Assembly: GCA_001464815.1 (NCBI GenBank)
Contig: LNDW01000018.1
Span: 1 to 64,000 of the forward strand
Source of the DNA: Betaproteobacteria bacterium Ga0077527
GTDB lineage: Bacteria; Pseudomonadota; Gammaproteobacteria; Burkholderiales; SG8-41
Length of the DNA stretch: 64,000 bases
Direction of reading: 5' to 3'
A program made the position numbers and the translations under genes. Below are positions 33,832 through 42,662 of this stretch, in pieces; the stretch's first letter is position 1, and every line of letters starts with the position of its first letter. The notes beneath the pieces are model-generated. The model made no database searches. It had not been told where the DNA came from and was given only the letters and a program-made list of their open reading frames with translations.

Positions 33832-35133
33832 TTGTTAGATTTTATAAGTGAAATAAGTCGCGTTTCTGCGTTTAATTTTATTCATAAAATTATGCTTCCA
33901 ACACTGCCGACTATTTTTTTCATGATCGTGTTTTGTCAGGTCGCTTCGGCCGCGCCTGACGAGGAGGTTTTAGGTAGGTCAAAAGGCTATCCTGTTTATC
34001 ACGATCGCAGAACTTTCAATTATGCCGATCAATATCTTGTCGGTACTTTGTCAAATATGTCGAAGTTGTATCCGACAGTCATTTCTCGGTCGGGAGATCA
34101 AAAACTTCGATTTGAGATATCTTCCGATCCGCTTCCTTCGATCAGCTACAACTACCGTCAGGCATACACACTGGAAGATTATTTAGGCAGAAACCGTGTC
34201 ACTGGCATCATGATTATCAAAGATGGCAAGGTTTTGCTTGAGAGGTACCGTTATGATCGAAAGCCAGAGCATCAATTTAGCTCTATGTCTATGGCGAAAT
34301 CGATTACGGCAATTCTTGTTGGAATCGCTCACGAAGAAAAGCTTATCGAATCCTTAGATGATCTTGCTGTCAAATACGTTCCGCGTTTGAAATCCACTGC
34401 ATATGCGAAGGTGACAATTCGAAACCTGTTACGCATGCTTTCCGGCGTAAAGTTTGTTCAAGGAGTGGATTCAATCAAGCTATCTGCGCGCACTTGGTGG
34501 GATAGGGAGGGGAGGCCGGGGGAACGTGCGGTCGACTTTATTGAAGAGACCGCAGCGGAGCAGGGAAAGGTTTTTAACTACATTAATGCCGATACTTTTG
34601 TTCTTGGACTCGTTCTTCGGGCTGCAACCAAGAGATCAATTGCAGATTACATGAGTGAGAAAATGTGGGTGCCGATGGGCGCTGAATTTGATGCAACATG
34701 GATTGTTGATTCCGATAAGGTTGAGGTCACATCAATGGGGTTGAATGCCACTTTAAGGGATTATGCGAAAGTTGGAATGCTTCTTGCTAACGACGGATTT
34801 ATCAATGGTAAGCAGATTGTTAGCAAAGAGTTTTTGCTTGATGCAACTGATCCTGAGCGGCAGCCCGAAGTAAACAAGCCAATCACAAACGGGAAAAATA
34901 TCGGCTACGGATATCAGATTTGGATACATCCTTTTGAGACTCGAACCTTTGCACTTTACGGACATCATGGGCAATCCATCTTCGTTCAACCAGAAACAAA
35001 GACTGTCATTGTTATGACTCAAGCTTGGGCTGAAAGTGAGCATCGTCGTCTTGAGGCAGAGAGGTTTAGTTTTCACATCGGGATGCTTCGCTCGCTGGGT
35101 GCCAAGGCAAAATTAAATCGTGTCACGCATTAA
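33832..35133 (+). CDS. Serine hydrolase of the class C beta-lactamase/esterase family
   Basis: 433 residues from TTG 33832, or 413 from ATG 33892; neither start has a ribosome site. The TTG start supplies positive charges before the hydrophobic segment LPTLPTIFFMIVFCQVASA. Catalytic S153-M-A-K156 (SMSMAKS, numbering from TTG), Y-x-N (NYIN) and a late HHG (YGHHGQS) are all present. The group includes esterases, 6-aminohexanoate-dimer hydrolases and beta-lactamases. Codon use is AT-rich, like the HNH gene before it. Probably horizontally acquired. Confidence 0.85.
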   Translation: MLDFISEISRVSAFNFIHKIMLPTLPTIFFMIVFCQVASAAPDEEVLGRSKGYPVYHDRRTFNYADQYLVGTLSNMSKLYPTVISRSGDQKLRFEISSDPLPSISYNYRQAYTLEDYLGRNRVTGIMIIKDGKVLLERYRYDRKPEHQFSSMSMAKSITAILVGIAHEEKLIESLDDLAVKYVPRLKSTAYAKVTIRNLLRMLSGVKFVQGVDSIKLSARTWWDREGRPGERAVDFIEETAAEQGKVFNYINADTFVLGLVLRAATKRSIADYMSEKMWVPMGAEFDATWIVDSDKVEVTSMGLNATLRDYAKVGMLLANDGFINGKQIVSKEFLLDATDPERQPEVNKPITNGKNIGYGYQIWIHPFETRTFALYGHHGQSIFVQPETKTVIVMTQAWAESEHRRLEAERFSFHIGMLRSLGAKAKLNRVTH

Positions 35134-35185
35134 TGGCGTTGTAAAAGACAGACTCAAAACATAATTAGGGTCGATGTAATATTTT

Positions 35186-36043
35186 GTGATCGCAAATAAC
35201 ACCACTGATCCCCGCTACCTGATCACCGTCCCCGATCTGGCCTCCCGACTCACCGATATCACACTGATCGACCTCCGCCCCGCCGAAGACTTCGCCGTTG
35301 GCCACATCCCCGGCAGCACCCACGTCGACATCTACGGCGTGAGCCTCAACGATTCATCCGAGGCGCCACTCAATTCCTTTCTTGCGATCTTCCGTGTGCT
35401 GTTCGGTTCGCGCGGTGTACGTGCCGACCGGCCGGTGGTGATTTATGACCACGAATCCGGCGAGCGGGCGGCGCGGGCGGTATGGCTGCTGGCAGTGCTG
35501 GGGCATCCGGATGTGCGCATTCTTGATGGCGGCACGCACGCATGGCTGGCGGCAGGGCAGAAGCTCACGCGCCTGAGCGAGGCGCCGCCGCCGATTGATC
35601 CGACTGAGGCGCCGCCAACCCCGCCGCCGTTTCGTGGCACGTTGAATATGGATTTGCTGGCGACGCGCTTTGACCTGCTCAAGGCCATCGACAACCCGGC
35701 CTACGCCATCTTCGATGTGCGCCGCGAGTCCGAATACCGCGGTATTGAAAAGCGTGCGCGCCGTGTCGGTACGGTACCGGGTGCGGTGCATATCTTCTGG
35801 CGCGAGCACCTTGATGAGCATGGTGCTTTCCGCAAGCCCGACGAGATTCGCCGCGTTTACGAATCGAAAGGTGTCACCCCGGACAAGATCGTGATTCCGG
35901 TGTGCCACGGCGGCTACCGTTCGGCGAGCACCTTCATCGCGCTGAAGTCGCTGGGTTATCCGCAGGTGCGCAACTATGTCTCGGCCTGGGGCGAGTGGGG
36001 CAACCGCGAGGACACGCCGGTTGTGATTCCGGCGCACTCCTGA
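35186..36043 (+). CDS. Tandem-rhodanese sulfurtransferase (SseA-like)
   Basis: 285 residues from GTG 35186. Two rhodanese domains (about 10-125 and 155-280). The active-site loop of the second domain is C240-H-G-G-Y-R. The equivalent loop of the first domain is YDHESGERA with no cysteine, the normal inactive half of thiosulfate or 3-mercaptopyruvate sulfurtransferases. The loop CHGGYR differs from the CGSGVTA of mercaptopyruvate enzymes, so the donor is uncertain. A Pro-rich linker joins the domains. Confidence 0.92.
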   Translation: MIANNTTDPRYLITVPDLASRLTDITLIDLRPAEDFAVGHIPGSTHVDIYGVSLNDSSEAPLNSFLAIFRVLFGSRGVRADRPVVIYDHESGERAARAVWLLAVLGHPDVRILDGGTHAWLAAGQKLTRLSEAPPPIDPTEAPPTPPPFRGTLNMDLLATRFDLLKAIDNPAYAIFDVRRESEYRGIEKRARRVGTVPGAVHIFWREHLDEHGAFRKPDEIRRVYESKGVTPDKIVIPVCHGGYRSASTFIALKSLGYPQVRNYVSAWGEWGNREDTPVVIPAHS

Positions 36044-36083
36044 GATATTCGCGGCTTCAAAACAATCATCGTGGATTGAACCC

Positions 36084-37160
36084 ATGAATGCATTGATGTT
36101 TGTCGGCGGCCTTGCGGTGCTGGTGCTCGGCGCCAACCTGCTGGTGCGTGGCGCCTCGAAGTTTGCGCTGTCCTTCGGCATTTCACCGCTGGTGGTGGGG
36201 CTGACGGTGGTGGCCATGGGCACCAGCGCGCCCGAGGTCGCGGTGTCGGTGGGGGCCGCGCTGGACGGCAGGACGGACATCGCCGTGGGCAACGTGGTCG
36301 GCAGCAATGTGTTCAATGTGCTGTTCATACTCGGCCTGAGCGCGCTGATCGCGCCCCTGGTGGTGAATGTGCAGGTGATCCGCCAGGAAGTGCCGATCAT
36401 GATCGGGGCCAGCGTGCTGCTGCTGGTGCTGGGCATCGATGGCGCGCTGTCGTTCAGGGACGGTCTGCTGCTGCTGGGGCTGCTGGTCGCATACACCGTG
36501 TTCGTGGTGCGGCAATCGCTGCGGGAGACGCAACACGCGGAAGACTATGAAAAGGAACTCAGCCCCGCGCAACCCGGCGCATGGGATGCCGCCTGGCCGG
36601 CGCAGTTGGGCCTGATCGCCGCCGGGCTGGTCTGCCTGGTGTTCGGTGCCGACTGGCTGGTGACTGCGGCGGTGGCCTTCGCCCGCGCGCTGGGTGTCAG
36701 CGACGTGGTGATCGGGCTCACCATCGTGGCCGCCGGCACCTCGATGCCGGAGGTCGCCACCTCGGTCACCGCGGCGATCAAGGGCGAACGCGACATCGCG
36801 GTGGGCAATGTGGTGGGCAGCAATATTTTCAACATCCTCGGCTGCCTCGGCCTGTCTGCGCTGGTTGCGGGTGATTCAGGACTGATCGTGGCGCCGTCGC
36901 TGCTGGCCTTTGACCTGTGGGTGATGATCGCGGTGGCCTTGGCCTGCCTGCCGATTTTCGTGACCGGACGCGAGATCGCGCGCTGGGAGGGCGGCGTGTT
37001 CGTCGCCTACTACGCGGCCTATGCCGCGTACCTGATCCTCGCTGCGCAGGCGCATGATGCGCTGGAGGATTTTTCGGGGGTGATGATGGGTTTTGTGGTG
37101 CCGATCACAGTGGTCACGCTGGTGGTGGTGCTGCTGCGTCCGCATAAACCGGCGGTCTGA
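36084..37160 (+). CDS. Calcium/sodium:proton-type antiporter (CaCA family, YrbG-like)
   Basis: 358 residues, about 10 membrane helices in two homologous halves. The ion-binding alpha repeats are GTSAPEVAVSVGAALDG with GNVVGSNVFNV, and GTSMPEVATSVTAAIKG with GNVVGSNIFNI; the conserved Glu in each half coordinates the cation. The protein exchanges Ca2+ or another cation for Na+ or H+ across the inner membrane. It follows the rhodanese gene by 40 nt. Confidence 0.95.
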   Translation: MNALMFVGGLAVLVLGANLLVRGASKFALSFGISPLVVGLTVVAMGTSAPEVAVSVGAALDGRTDIAVGNVVGSNVFNVLFILGLSALIAPLVVNVQVIRQEVPIMIGASVLLLVLGIDGALSFRDGLLLLGLLVAYTVFVVRQSLRETQHAEDYEKELSPAQPGAWDAAWPAQLGLIAAGLVCLVFGADWLVTAAVAFARALGVSDVVIGLTIVAAGTSMPEVATSVTAAIKGERDIAVGNVVGSNIFNILGCLGLSALVAGDSGLIVAPSLLAFDLWVMIAVALACLPIFVTGREIARWEGGVFVAYYAAYAAYLILAAQAHDALEDFSGVMMGFVVPITVVTLVVVLLRPHKPAV

Positions 37161-37192
37161 GTGGCGGTGATCGCGCAGTTGGCCTGGTTGGG

Positions 37193-37600
37193 ATGAACGA
37201 CCTCCTGATCCAGCTCACCGCGCTGTGCGTGCTTCTCGCCGCCGCCGAAACACTGCACGGGATTTTTCGCGCGGCGGTGCTGGTGCCGCGCATCGGCAAA
37301 AAGGCGGCGCTGAAGGTTGCCATCGTCACCGGTTCGCTGCTGGCCTTTGTTCTGTGCTGGTGGCGGTTGCCGGCGATGGGTGTTGCGGCCGCGCTGCCGC
37401 TGCTCGGCATCGGCGCTGCGCTTGCACTGTTCATGGCTGCCTTTGACATTGCATTGGCGCGCTGGCTGCTGAAGCGGCCGTGGTCGCGCGTGCTGGAGGA
37501 CTTCAATCCCGCCACGGGCAATTACCTGCTGTTCGGGTTATTGTTGCTGGCCTCGTTCCCGTGGCTGGTGATGCACTTGCAGCCGGCACGGGCGTTTTGA
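37193..37600 (+). CDS. Small integral membrane protein, function unknown
   Basis: 135 residues with about four membrane helices and a short basic loop (PRIGKKAALK). I do not recognise a specific family. An HGIFRAAVLVPRIG segment in the first loop may be conserved. Located between an antiporter and two more small genes on the same strand (21 nt to the next), so it is probably co-transcribed with them. Confidence 0.75.
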   Translation: MNDLLIQLTALCVLLAAAETLHGIFRAAVLVPRIGKKAALKVAIVTGSLLAFVLCWWRLPAMGVAAALPLLGIGAALALFMAAFDIALARWLLKRPWSRVLEDFNPATGNYLLFGLLLLASFPWLVMHLQPARAF

Positions 37601-37621
37601 AGGGAAGCTGCCGATCACACC

Positions 37622-37942
37622 ATGAGCCTGCCGAAATACCCGCAAACACCCGTGGCCCAGGCCCTTTGCATCATCGGCGCGATCCTGTTGCTGCTCGCGC
37701 TGGCGATGCAGAGCCGGATGTGGCTGGCGGTGTTCGGCTTGCAGCCGGTGGCGCCGGGCGGCGGTGAATACATGGTGGCGCTGTTTATCGGCCTGCCCCT
37801 GCTGCTGCTGTCGACGCTGATGCTGGTCGTAGCCACGGCAAGCCGGACCTGGCGTTGCAAGATCTCCGCGATGCTGCTGGTGCCGGCGCTGACCGTGCTC
37901 GCGGGCTGGTTCGGCCTGTTTCTGCGCAGCTTTTATGTCTGA
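37622..37942 (+). CDS. Small integral membrane protein, function unknown
   Basis: 106 residues with three hydrophobic segments (IIGAILLLLALAMQ; VALFIGLPLLLLSTLMLVV; MLLVPALTVLAGWFGLFL). No recognised family. The stop overlaps the next gene by 8 nt, supporting a real, coupled gene. Confidence 0.72.
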   Translation: MSLPKYPQTPVAQALCIIGAILLLLALAMQSRMWLAVFGLQPVAPGGGEYMVALFIGLPLLLLSTLMLVVATASRTWRCKISAMLLVPALTVLAGWFGLFLRSFYV

Positions 37943-38462
37943 GCGTACGGCGCCGCGGAGCATGATCCTTGAGCAGCCCCTGCCGGCGACAGCACTGCTG
38001 TCGCGCCACGTTGCGCCCGGCGCCTACACCGATTGTTTCTGCACCGAAATCGAGGGGCGCCGCACCCACGCCGAATTCGTCGAAGCCTTCTACACCACGC
38101 CGCTGTTCAAGCTGGAGCGCCTGATCCTGCGGCTGGCGTTGGCGCGGCCGTCCACGGATGCCGAAGCGCGGCAGCTCGCGCGTGGCGAGCGGGATCAATT
38201 CGCCGCATGGACGGTCGAGGCGCGTTCGGAACACCAGCTCCTGCTCGCGGATATGGCCGGACGCACGCGCTCCTGGCTGATGACCGAGGCGGTGGCGGCG
38301 GGTGGGCGCACCCGGCTGTATTTCGGCTCGGCGGTGCTGCCGCGCCGCGACGCGCAGACCGGACGCGACTCGCTGGGGTGGGCCTTCACTGCGTTGCTCG
38401 GGTTTCACCGCCTGTATTTGCGGGCCTTGCTGGCCGCGGCACGGACAGGCTTGGGTGGTTAA
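37935..38462 (+). CDS. DUF2867-like protein, function unknown
   Basis: 175 residues, no signal peptide or clear membrane helix. The features DCFCTEIEG, FVEAFYTTPLFKLERLILRL and the late GWAFTALLGFHRLYLRALL resemble DUF2867-type proteins, but assignment is tentative. It overlaps the preceding membrane-protein gene by 8 nt and is followed directly by an AT-rich motif copy. Confidence 0.72.
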   Translation: MSERTAPRSMILEQPLPATALLSRHVAPGAYTDCFCTEIEGRRTHAEFVEAFYTTPLFKLERLILRLALARPSTDAEARQLARGERDQFAAWTVEARSEHQLLLADMAGRTRSWLMTEAVAAGGRTRLYFGSAVLPRRDAQTGRDSLGWAFTALLGFHRLYLRALLAAARTGLGG

Positions 38463-38463
38463 T

Positions 38464-38494
38464 TTAAGTCATTGTTTTAATTGATAATTTTATT
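38464..38494 (+). repeat. Dispersed AT-rich motif, copy 7
   Basis: TTAAGTC, core ATTGTTTTAATTG, then ATAATTTTATT. It begins 2 nt after the stop of the DUF2867-like gene and stands out sharply from GC-rich flanks. Confidence 0.65.
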
Positions 38495-38618
38495 GCGCGG
38501 GAACTGCTCTGGTGCACCACGGGACGCGATGCCCGAAGGGATGCGTGCAGCAGAACTTTAAATTCGCTGGCAGGCCCCCATCTGCTTTGAATCCAAGGAC
38601 GATTCGCGAGGAAAAACC

Positions 38619-39044
38619 ATGCTCCGCTTTGATGTTCCCCAGGTCTGGTCCAACGTCGCCCGCTGGGAGGCCTTCCTGACCTTCCTGTTCTGTGCGATTG
38701 CGCTGGCCGGGCTGCCATGGATCATGGCGCTGCTGGCGGTGCAGGGTTTTGTCCGCGGCTTTTTCGGGCATTACCGCGAGCCGGCGCACCAGCTCTGGCA
38801 CCGCATTGCCGGCGCGCGCGGCTGGGGCGGCAAAAAGGAGAACGCCGGCGCCAAGATGTTCGCCAACAAGATTTTGTTCCTCGCCAGCACGGTGTCGGTG
38901 CTGCTGTATGTGGCAGGCAGTCCGATGTGGGTGGTGCCCTGTTACGTGTTGATTGTGTTTTCAAGTCTGGAGTGGGCTTTTTCCTTCTGTGCCGCCTGCT
39001 GGGCCTACGGTTTCTGGTATCAGCGCTTCCCGCCATCGTCCTGA
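38619..39044 (+). CDS. DUF4395-like membrane protein
   Basis: 141 residues with about four membrane helices. Motifs QGFVRGFFGHYREP and AGAKMFANKILF resemble DUF4395 proteins, a family of unknown function sometimes linked to thioredoxin-like or sulfur genes. C-terminal Cys pair in FSFCAACWAYGFWY. Preceded by GAGGAAAAACC. It lies 98 nt before the cupin-rubredoxin fusion gene. Confidence 0.78.
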   Translation: MLRFDVPQVWSNVARWEAFLTFLFCAIALAGLPWIMALLAVQGFVRGFFGHYREPAHQLWHRIAGARGWGGKKENAGAKMFANKILFLASTVSVLLYVAGSPMWVVPCYVLIVFSSLEWAFSFCAACWAYGFWYQRFPPSS

Positions 39045-39142
39045 AGGCAATCGCCTCGTCCATATATTGACAGTCTCGGGGACGATCACACGGGGCGCGC
39101 CTATAATCATGCTTTAGCAACAGATTTTGCTTGGAGCACACC

Positions 39143-40075
39143 ATGCCGCAAATCACCGCCTACGAAGACGCCAAGGTCAACCGCAAGGAGCGCCAGGTGC
39201 CCACCGGGACCGCATGGCGGACCCCGCTGATTGATCCCGATCCCGACAATCTCGCAACCCCGCAGGCCTTCCTGGTGGAAGGCACGCCGGGCCGGGTGAT
39301 CAAGCCGCATTTCCATGACTATGACCAGTATCAGGTGGTGGTCAGCGGCGACGGGCTGATGGGCAAACATCCGCTGACCGTCAACGCCGTGCATTACTCG
39401 CGCGCCCACACGCCTTACGGCCCGATCGTGTTCGGCCAGGGCATGGGTTTCCTGACGCTGCGTGCGCACAAGGATGGCGGCGCGCAATACCTCGATCAGC
39501 CGGAAACCCGCGTCAAGCTTGAGCAGATCAACAACCGCAATCCCTTCCAGGTCACTGAAGCGCCGAAGTTCGACGCTTCCACCACGGGTGCGGCGGTGCA
39601 TACCTTTGACGAGATCAAGGACGAGCAGGGTCTCGGCAGTTTCTCGATCACCGTCGCGCCGGACAGCAAGGCACTGGCGCCGGACCCGAGCAACAGCAAC
39701 GGCCAGTATCTGATCATCGTGCGCGGCAGCCTGATTTATCAGGGCAAGGAATACAAGGCGCTGTCGGTGGCTTTCGTCAAACCCGAGGAAGGCAGCCTCG
39801 AACTGGTGGCCGGCAGTGAAGGCCTGGACGCGCTGGTGCTGCATTTCCCGCGCAGCGTGGCGCCGCAGGCCAAGGCAGAGCCGCAGACCGCACGCAGTGA
39901 GCCCGGCACCCGTGTCTGGCAATGCCTGCTGTGCTCATTTGTGTACGACGAAGCCAAGGGCATCCCGGAAGAAGGCATCGCCCCCGGCACGCGGTGGGAA
40001 GACGTGCCCGAAGACTGGTACTGCCCGGATTGCTCGGCCGGCAAGAGCGACTTCCAGATGTCGCTGGTGGGCTGA
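39143..40075 (+). CDS. Cupin-domain protein fused to C-terminal rubredoxin
   Basis: 310 residues from ATG 39143 (GGAG 7 nt upstream). Residues about 45-110 and 190-245 look like cupin beta-barrels (first: [16 protein letters not shown] with metal-type His). Residues 258-305 form a complete rubredoxin: C261-x2-C264 ([15 protein letters not shown]) and C294-x2-C297 ([14 protein letters not shown]), with the usual '[13 protein letters not shown]' middle. This single polypeptide pairs a possible metal-dependent oxygenase-like cupin with its own electron carrier. A strong terminator follows, so it is likely monocistronic. Confidence 0.88.
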   Translation: MPQITAYEDAKVNRKERQVPTGTAWRTPLIDPDPDNLATPQAFLVEGTPGRVIKPHFHDYDQYQVVVSGDGLMGKHPLTVNAVHYSRAHTPYGPIVFGQGMGFLTLRAHKDGGAQYLDQPETRVKLEQINNRNPFQVTEAPKFDASTTGAAVHTFDEIKDEQGLGSFSITVAPDSKALAPDPSNSNGQYLIIVRGSLIYQGKEYKALSVAFVKPEEGSLELVAGSEGLDALVLHFPRSVAPQAKAEPQTARSEPGTRVWQCLLCSFVYDEAKGIPEEGIAPGTRWEDVPEDWYCPDCSAGKSDFQMSLVG

Positions 40076-40094
40076 ACCCGCCGGCAGCCGATCA

Positions 40095-40132
40095 CAGGCG
40101 CCACGCGGAATCGCGTCGCGCCTGTTTTTTTT
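40095..40132 (+). terminator. Strong Rho-independent terminator
   Basis: 13-bp stem (40095-40107 with 40112-40124, one mismatch, starting CAGGCGC) around GAAT, followed by eight T. It ends the cupin-rubredoxin transcript. Confidence 0.9.
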
Positions 40133-40168
40133 GCGCGGATTTTCCGTATCACCTGAAACACAATCGCG

Positions 40169-41254
40169 ATGTTTCCGCAGATCGATCCCACACCCGCCGC
40201 ATGGACCGCGGATCGGCTCGAAGCCGACCGCAGCCGCTGGACTTTCACCCTTGATGATCGCGCGCGCTGCGACCTGGTCGCCGCGCTGACCCGCGCCATC
40301 GACCGCGACAAGACGCTGTTCGATTACCGCCGCGACGATTTTGATCTCGGCTCGGCGCAGCCGGTGCTGCGGGCCGCGTTTGCGGAGATGCAGCGTGGCC
40401 GCGGTGTTGTGTTGGTCAGGGGTCTGCCGCGCGAGGGCCTTGATGAACAGGATTTCGAGCTGCTGACCTGGGGCATCGGCCTGCATTTTGGCGTGGGCCG
40501 GCCGCAGGGCATGCAGAGTCATTATGTTTCTGCGGTGCGGGATGCCGGCAACACCTACCGCAGTGGCCGCGGCCGTGGTTACAACACCAATGCCGAGCTG
40601 GATTTCCATACCGACTCGGCCGATATTGTCGCGCTGTCCTGCTTCAACCGTGCGGTGAGCGGCGGCATGAGCATCACCACCAGCTCGGTGGCGGCCTTCG
40701 ATGCGATGCGCCGTGAGCATCCCGGACTGGCTGAACTGCTGCTCGAACCCATCCATTTCAGCCGTCAGGGCGAACAGGCGGATGATGAGGCGGCCTCGTA
40801 TCCGCATCCGGTGTTCGACAGCGTCGACGGCAAACTCTTCAGCAAATGGAACCGCAACCGCGTCACTTCGGCGCAGAAGATCGAGGGTGTGCCGCAGCTC
40901 ACCGCGAAACAATGGGAAGCACTGGAAACCTTCGACGCGCTGGTGCGTCGCGCCGATCTCGCGCACAACATGTGGCTGGAACCGGGCGACCTGCAGATCA
41001 TCAACAGCCATGTCACGCTGCATTCACGCACCGACTTCACCGATCATGACGATCCGGCGCAGAAGCGTCTGCTGTTCCGGCTGTGGCTGGCGCCCCCCGA
41101 TGGCGACCGCCTGCCGCAGAGCTGGAAGGTGCTCTACAAGGCAGTTGCGCCGGGCACCGTGCGGGGTGGCATCATCGGGCAGAATCACGATGCGGCGAGG
41201 CGCGATTTCGAGGCGCGCCAGGCTGCGGCGCTGGGGATGAAGCTCACGGACTGA
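40169..41254 (+). CDS. TauD/TfdA-family Fe(II)/2-oxoglutarate dioxygenase
   Basis: 361 residues. The iron ligands are H147 and D149 (FHTDSADI) and H285 (VTLHSRTDF), with the 2-oxoglutarate Arg likely in the later LLFRLWLAPP segment. The architecture resembles TauD/TfdA and the gamma-butyrobetaine hydroxylase group. The substrate is unknown. It lies after the cupin-rubredoxin gene (separated by a terminator) and 15 nt before a hydrolase, so dioxygenase and hydrolase may act in one pathway. Confidence 0.9.
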   Translation: MFPQIDPTPAAWTADRLEADRSRWTFTLDDRARCDLVAALTRAIDRDKTLFDYRRDDFDLGSAQPVLRAAFAEMQRGRGVVLVRGLPREGLDEQDFELLTWGIGLHFGVGRPQGMQSHYVSAVRDAGNTYRSGRGRGYNTNAELDFHTDSADIVALSCFNRAVSGGMSITTSSVAAFDAMRREHPGLAELLLEPIHFSRQGEQADDEAASYPHPVFDSVDGKLFSKWNRNRVTSAQKIEGVPQLTAKQWEALETFDALVRRADLAHNMWLEPGDLQIINSHVTLHSRTDFTDHDDPAQKRLLFRLWLAPPDGDRLPQSWKVLYKAVAPGTVRGGIIGQNHDAARRDFEARQAAALGMKLTD

Positions 41255-41269
41255 TCCGCGGAGGCAGTG

Positions 41270-42151
41270 ATGTATTTGCGCAGGCAATGGTGGTGGCTGC
41301 AGGGTTTGATGCTGGCGGTCGGCATTGCCGTCCCTGCGTCCGCCCAGGATGTGCTGCCGCCGGTGGAGGAGGTGGTGGCGATACCGCTGCCGCCTTCCGC
41401 GCGCTGGCCCAATCTGGTGGCGACGATTCTGCGCCCCGAAGGCCCGGGGCCGTTTCCGGTGATCGTGATCAACCACGGCAGTCCGGGCAGCGGCGCCGAG
41501 CGCGCGCGCATGGGACGCTATCGCGCGACACGCGGCAGCCAGGAATTCCTGAAACGCGGCTTCATGGTGGTTCTGCCGATGCGACGCGGTTACGGCGATA
41601 CCGGCGGCCCCTGGGCGGAGAACTATGCCAGTTGCAACGCGCCCGATTACGGCAGCGCGGGTCAGGAAGCCGCGATTGATCTGCTCGCCACCATCGAGTA
41701 CCTGCGAGCGCTGCCTTACGCCAACACCGGGCAGATTCTGCTGGTGGGCCAGTCAGCCGGCGGTTTTGCCGCGCTGGCGGCGGCCAGCCACAACCCATCG
41801 GGCCTGCTCGGCGTGGTCAATTTTGCCGGAGGCCGCGGCGGCGATCCGCGGACGCGGCCCGGTGAACCCTGCGGGGTCGAGCAGATGGCATCCACGATCA
41901 GCCGTTTTGCACAGACCATCCGCGTGCCGGTGTTGTGGCACTACGCCGAGAACGACCAGTTTTTCGGTCCGGCGGTGGTACGGCGCTGGTTCGAGGCCTT
42001 TGAAGCGGCTGGCGCGCCGGGACGGCTGGTGATGCAGCCGCCTTTCGGCCGCGACGGCCATGCGATGTTCGGCGCGGCTTCAGGGGTGACGATATGGGCA
42101 CCGCTGGTCGCACAGTTCATGCACGAGACCGGCTTCACCCCGCGTCCTTGA
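41270..42151 (+). CDS. Secreted alpha/beta hydrolase (dienelactone-hydrolase-like)
   Basis: 293 residues from ATG 41270 (GGAGG upstream). Signal peptide (WWLQGLMLAVGIAVPASAQ), oxyanion region INHGSPGSG, nucleophile GQSAGG with Ser162, Asp region YAENDQFFG and late GRDGHAMFG with the catalytic His. It follows the TauD-like gene by 15 nt. The substrate is unknown. Confidence 0.88.
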   Translation: MYLRRQWWWLQGLMLAVGIAVPASAQDVLPPVEEVVAIPLPPSARWPNLVATILRPEGPGPFPVIVINHGSPGSGAERARMGRYRATRGSQEFLKRGFMVVLPMRRGYGDTGGPWAENYASCNAPDYGSAGQEAAIDLLATIEYLRALPYANTGQILLVGQSAGGFAALAAASHNPSGLLGVVNFAGGRGGDPRTRPGEPCGVEQMASTISRFAQTIRVPVLWHYAENDQFFGPAVVRRWFEAFEAAGAPGRLVMQPPFGRDGHAMFGAASGVTIWAPLVAQFMHETGFTPRP

Positions 42152-42166
42152 CGCGGCCCCCGAACC

Positions 42167-42598
42167 TCAGGGCGCGACCGGTATCTTGCCCAGCACCTGG
42201 CTTGCGCGTTGCAGTTCCGCGGCAGCGGCCTTGAACTGCTGCTGATCCACCAGCTGTGTTGCGGCGAACAGGTGTTCCTCGGTCTTGATCAGGCCGGCGG
42301 CAAAGGCAGGGTCTTTGGGCCGGCTGTCGATGTTGCGCTGGCGGAAGATGCGCCACAGGCGAAAGGTGTTTTCCATGGCGACGCGGGCTTCCTCCGCGCT
42401 GTTTTGCGCCGCGGCGGCCTGGGTGCGTGATATTTCGGCGTTGATGATGCGCACGTCGGCGGCGTAGTTGGCGGTGATTTCCTGCGCCGGTGCCCGCAGC
42501 GGATAAAGTGCTGCGCCACCGAGCAGCAGTGCCATCAGTGCGATGAGCATCCGGCGCTGCGTGACAAAAGTCATGGCTTTGGTCGTCACTCTGCTCAT
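42167..42598 (-). CDS. Exported or membrane-anchored protein, function unknown
   Basis: 143 residues. N-terminal basic residues and a hydrophobic segment (LIALMALLLGGAALYPL) act as signal or anchor, followed by a helical periplasmic domain (IINAEISRTQAAAAQNSAEEA). No recognised family. It is the last gene of a reverse-strand group with a DMT permease and a CDF exporter. GGAG lies 7 nt before the start. Confidence 0.7.
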   Translation of the reverse strand: MSRVTTKAMTFVTQRRMLIALMALLLGGAALYPLRAPAQEITANYAADVRIINAEISRTQAAAAQNSAEEARVAMENTFRLWRIFRQRNIDSRPKDPAFAAGLIKTEEHLFAATQLVDQQQFKAAAAELQRASQVLGKIPVAP

Positions 42599-42662
42599 CT
42601 TGATGCTCCGTTACGGGTTGACTGTGATTCAGACAAAGCGGGTGTGTTCCGGTTCCCGGCAT

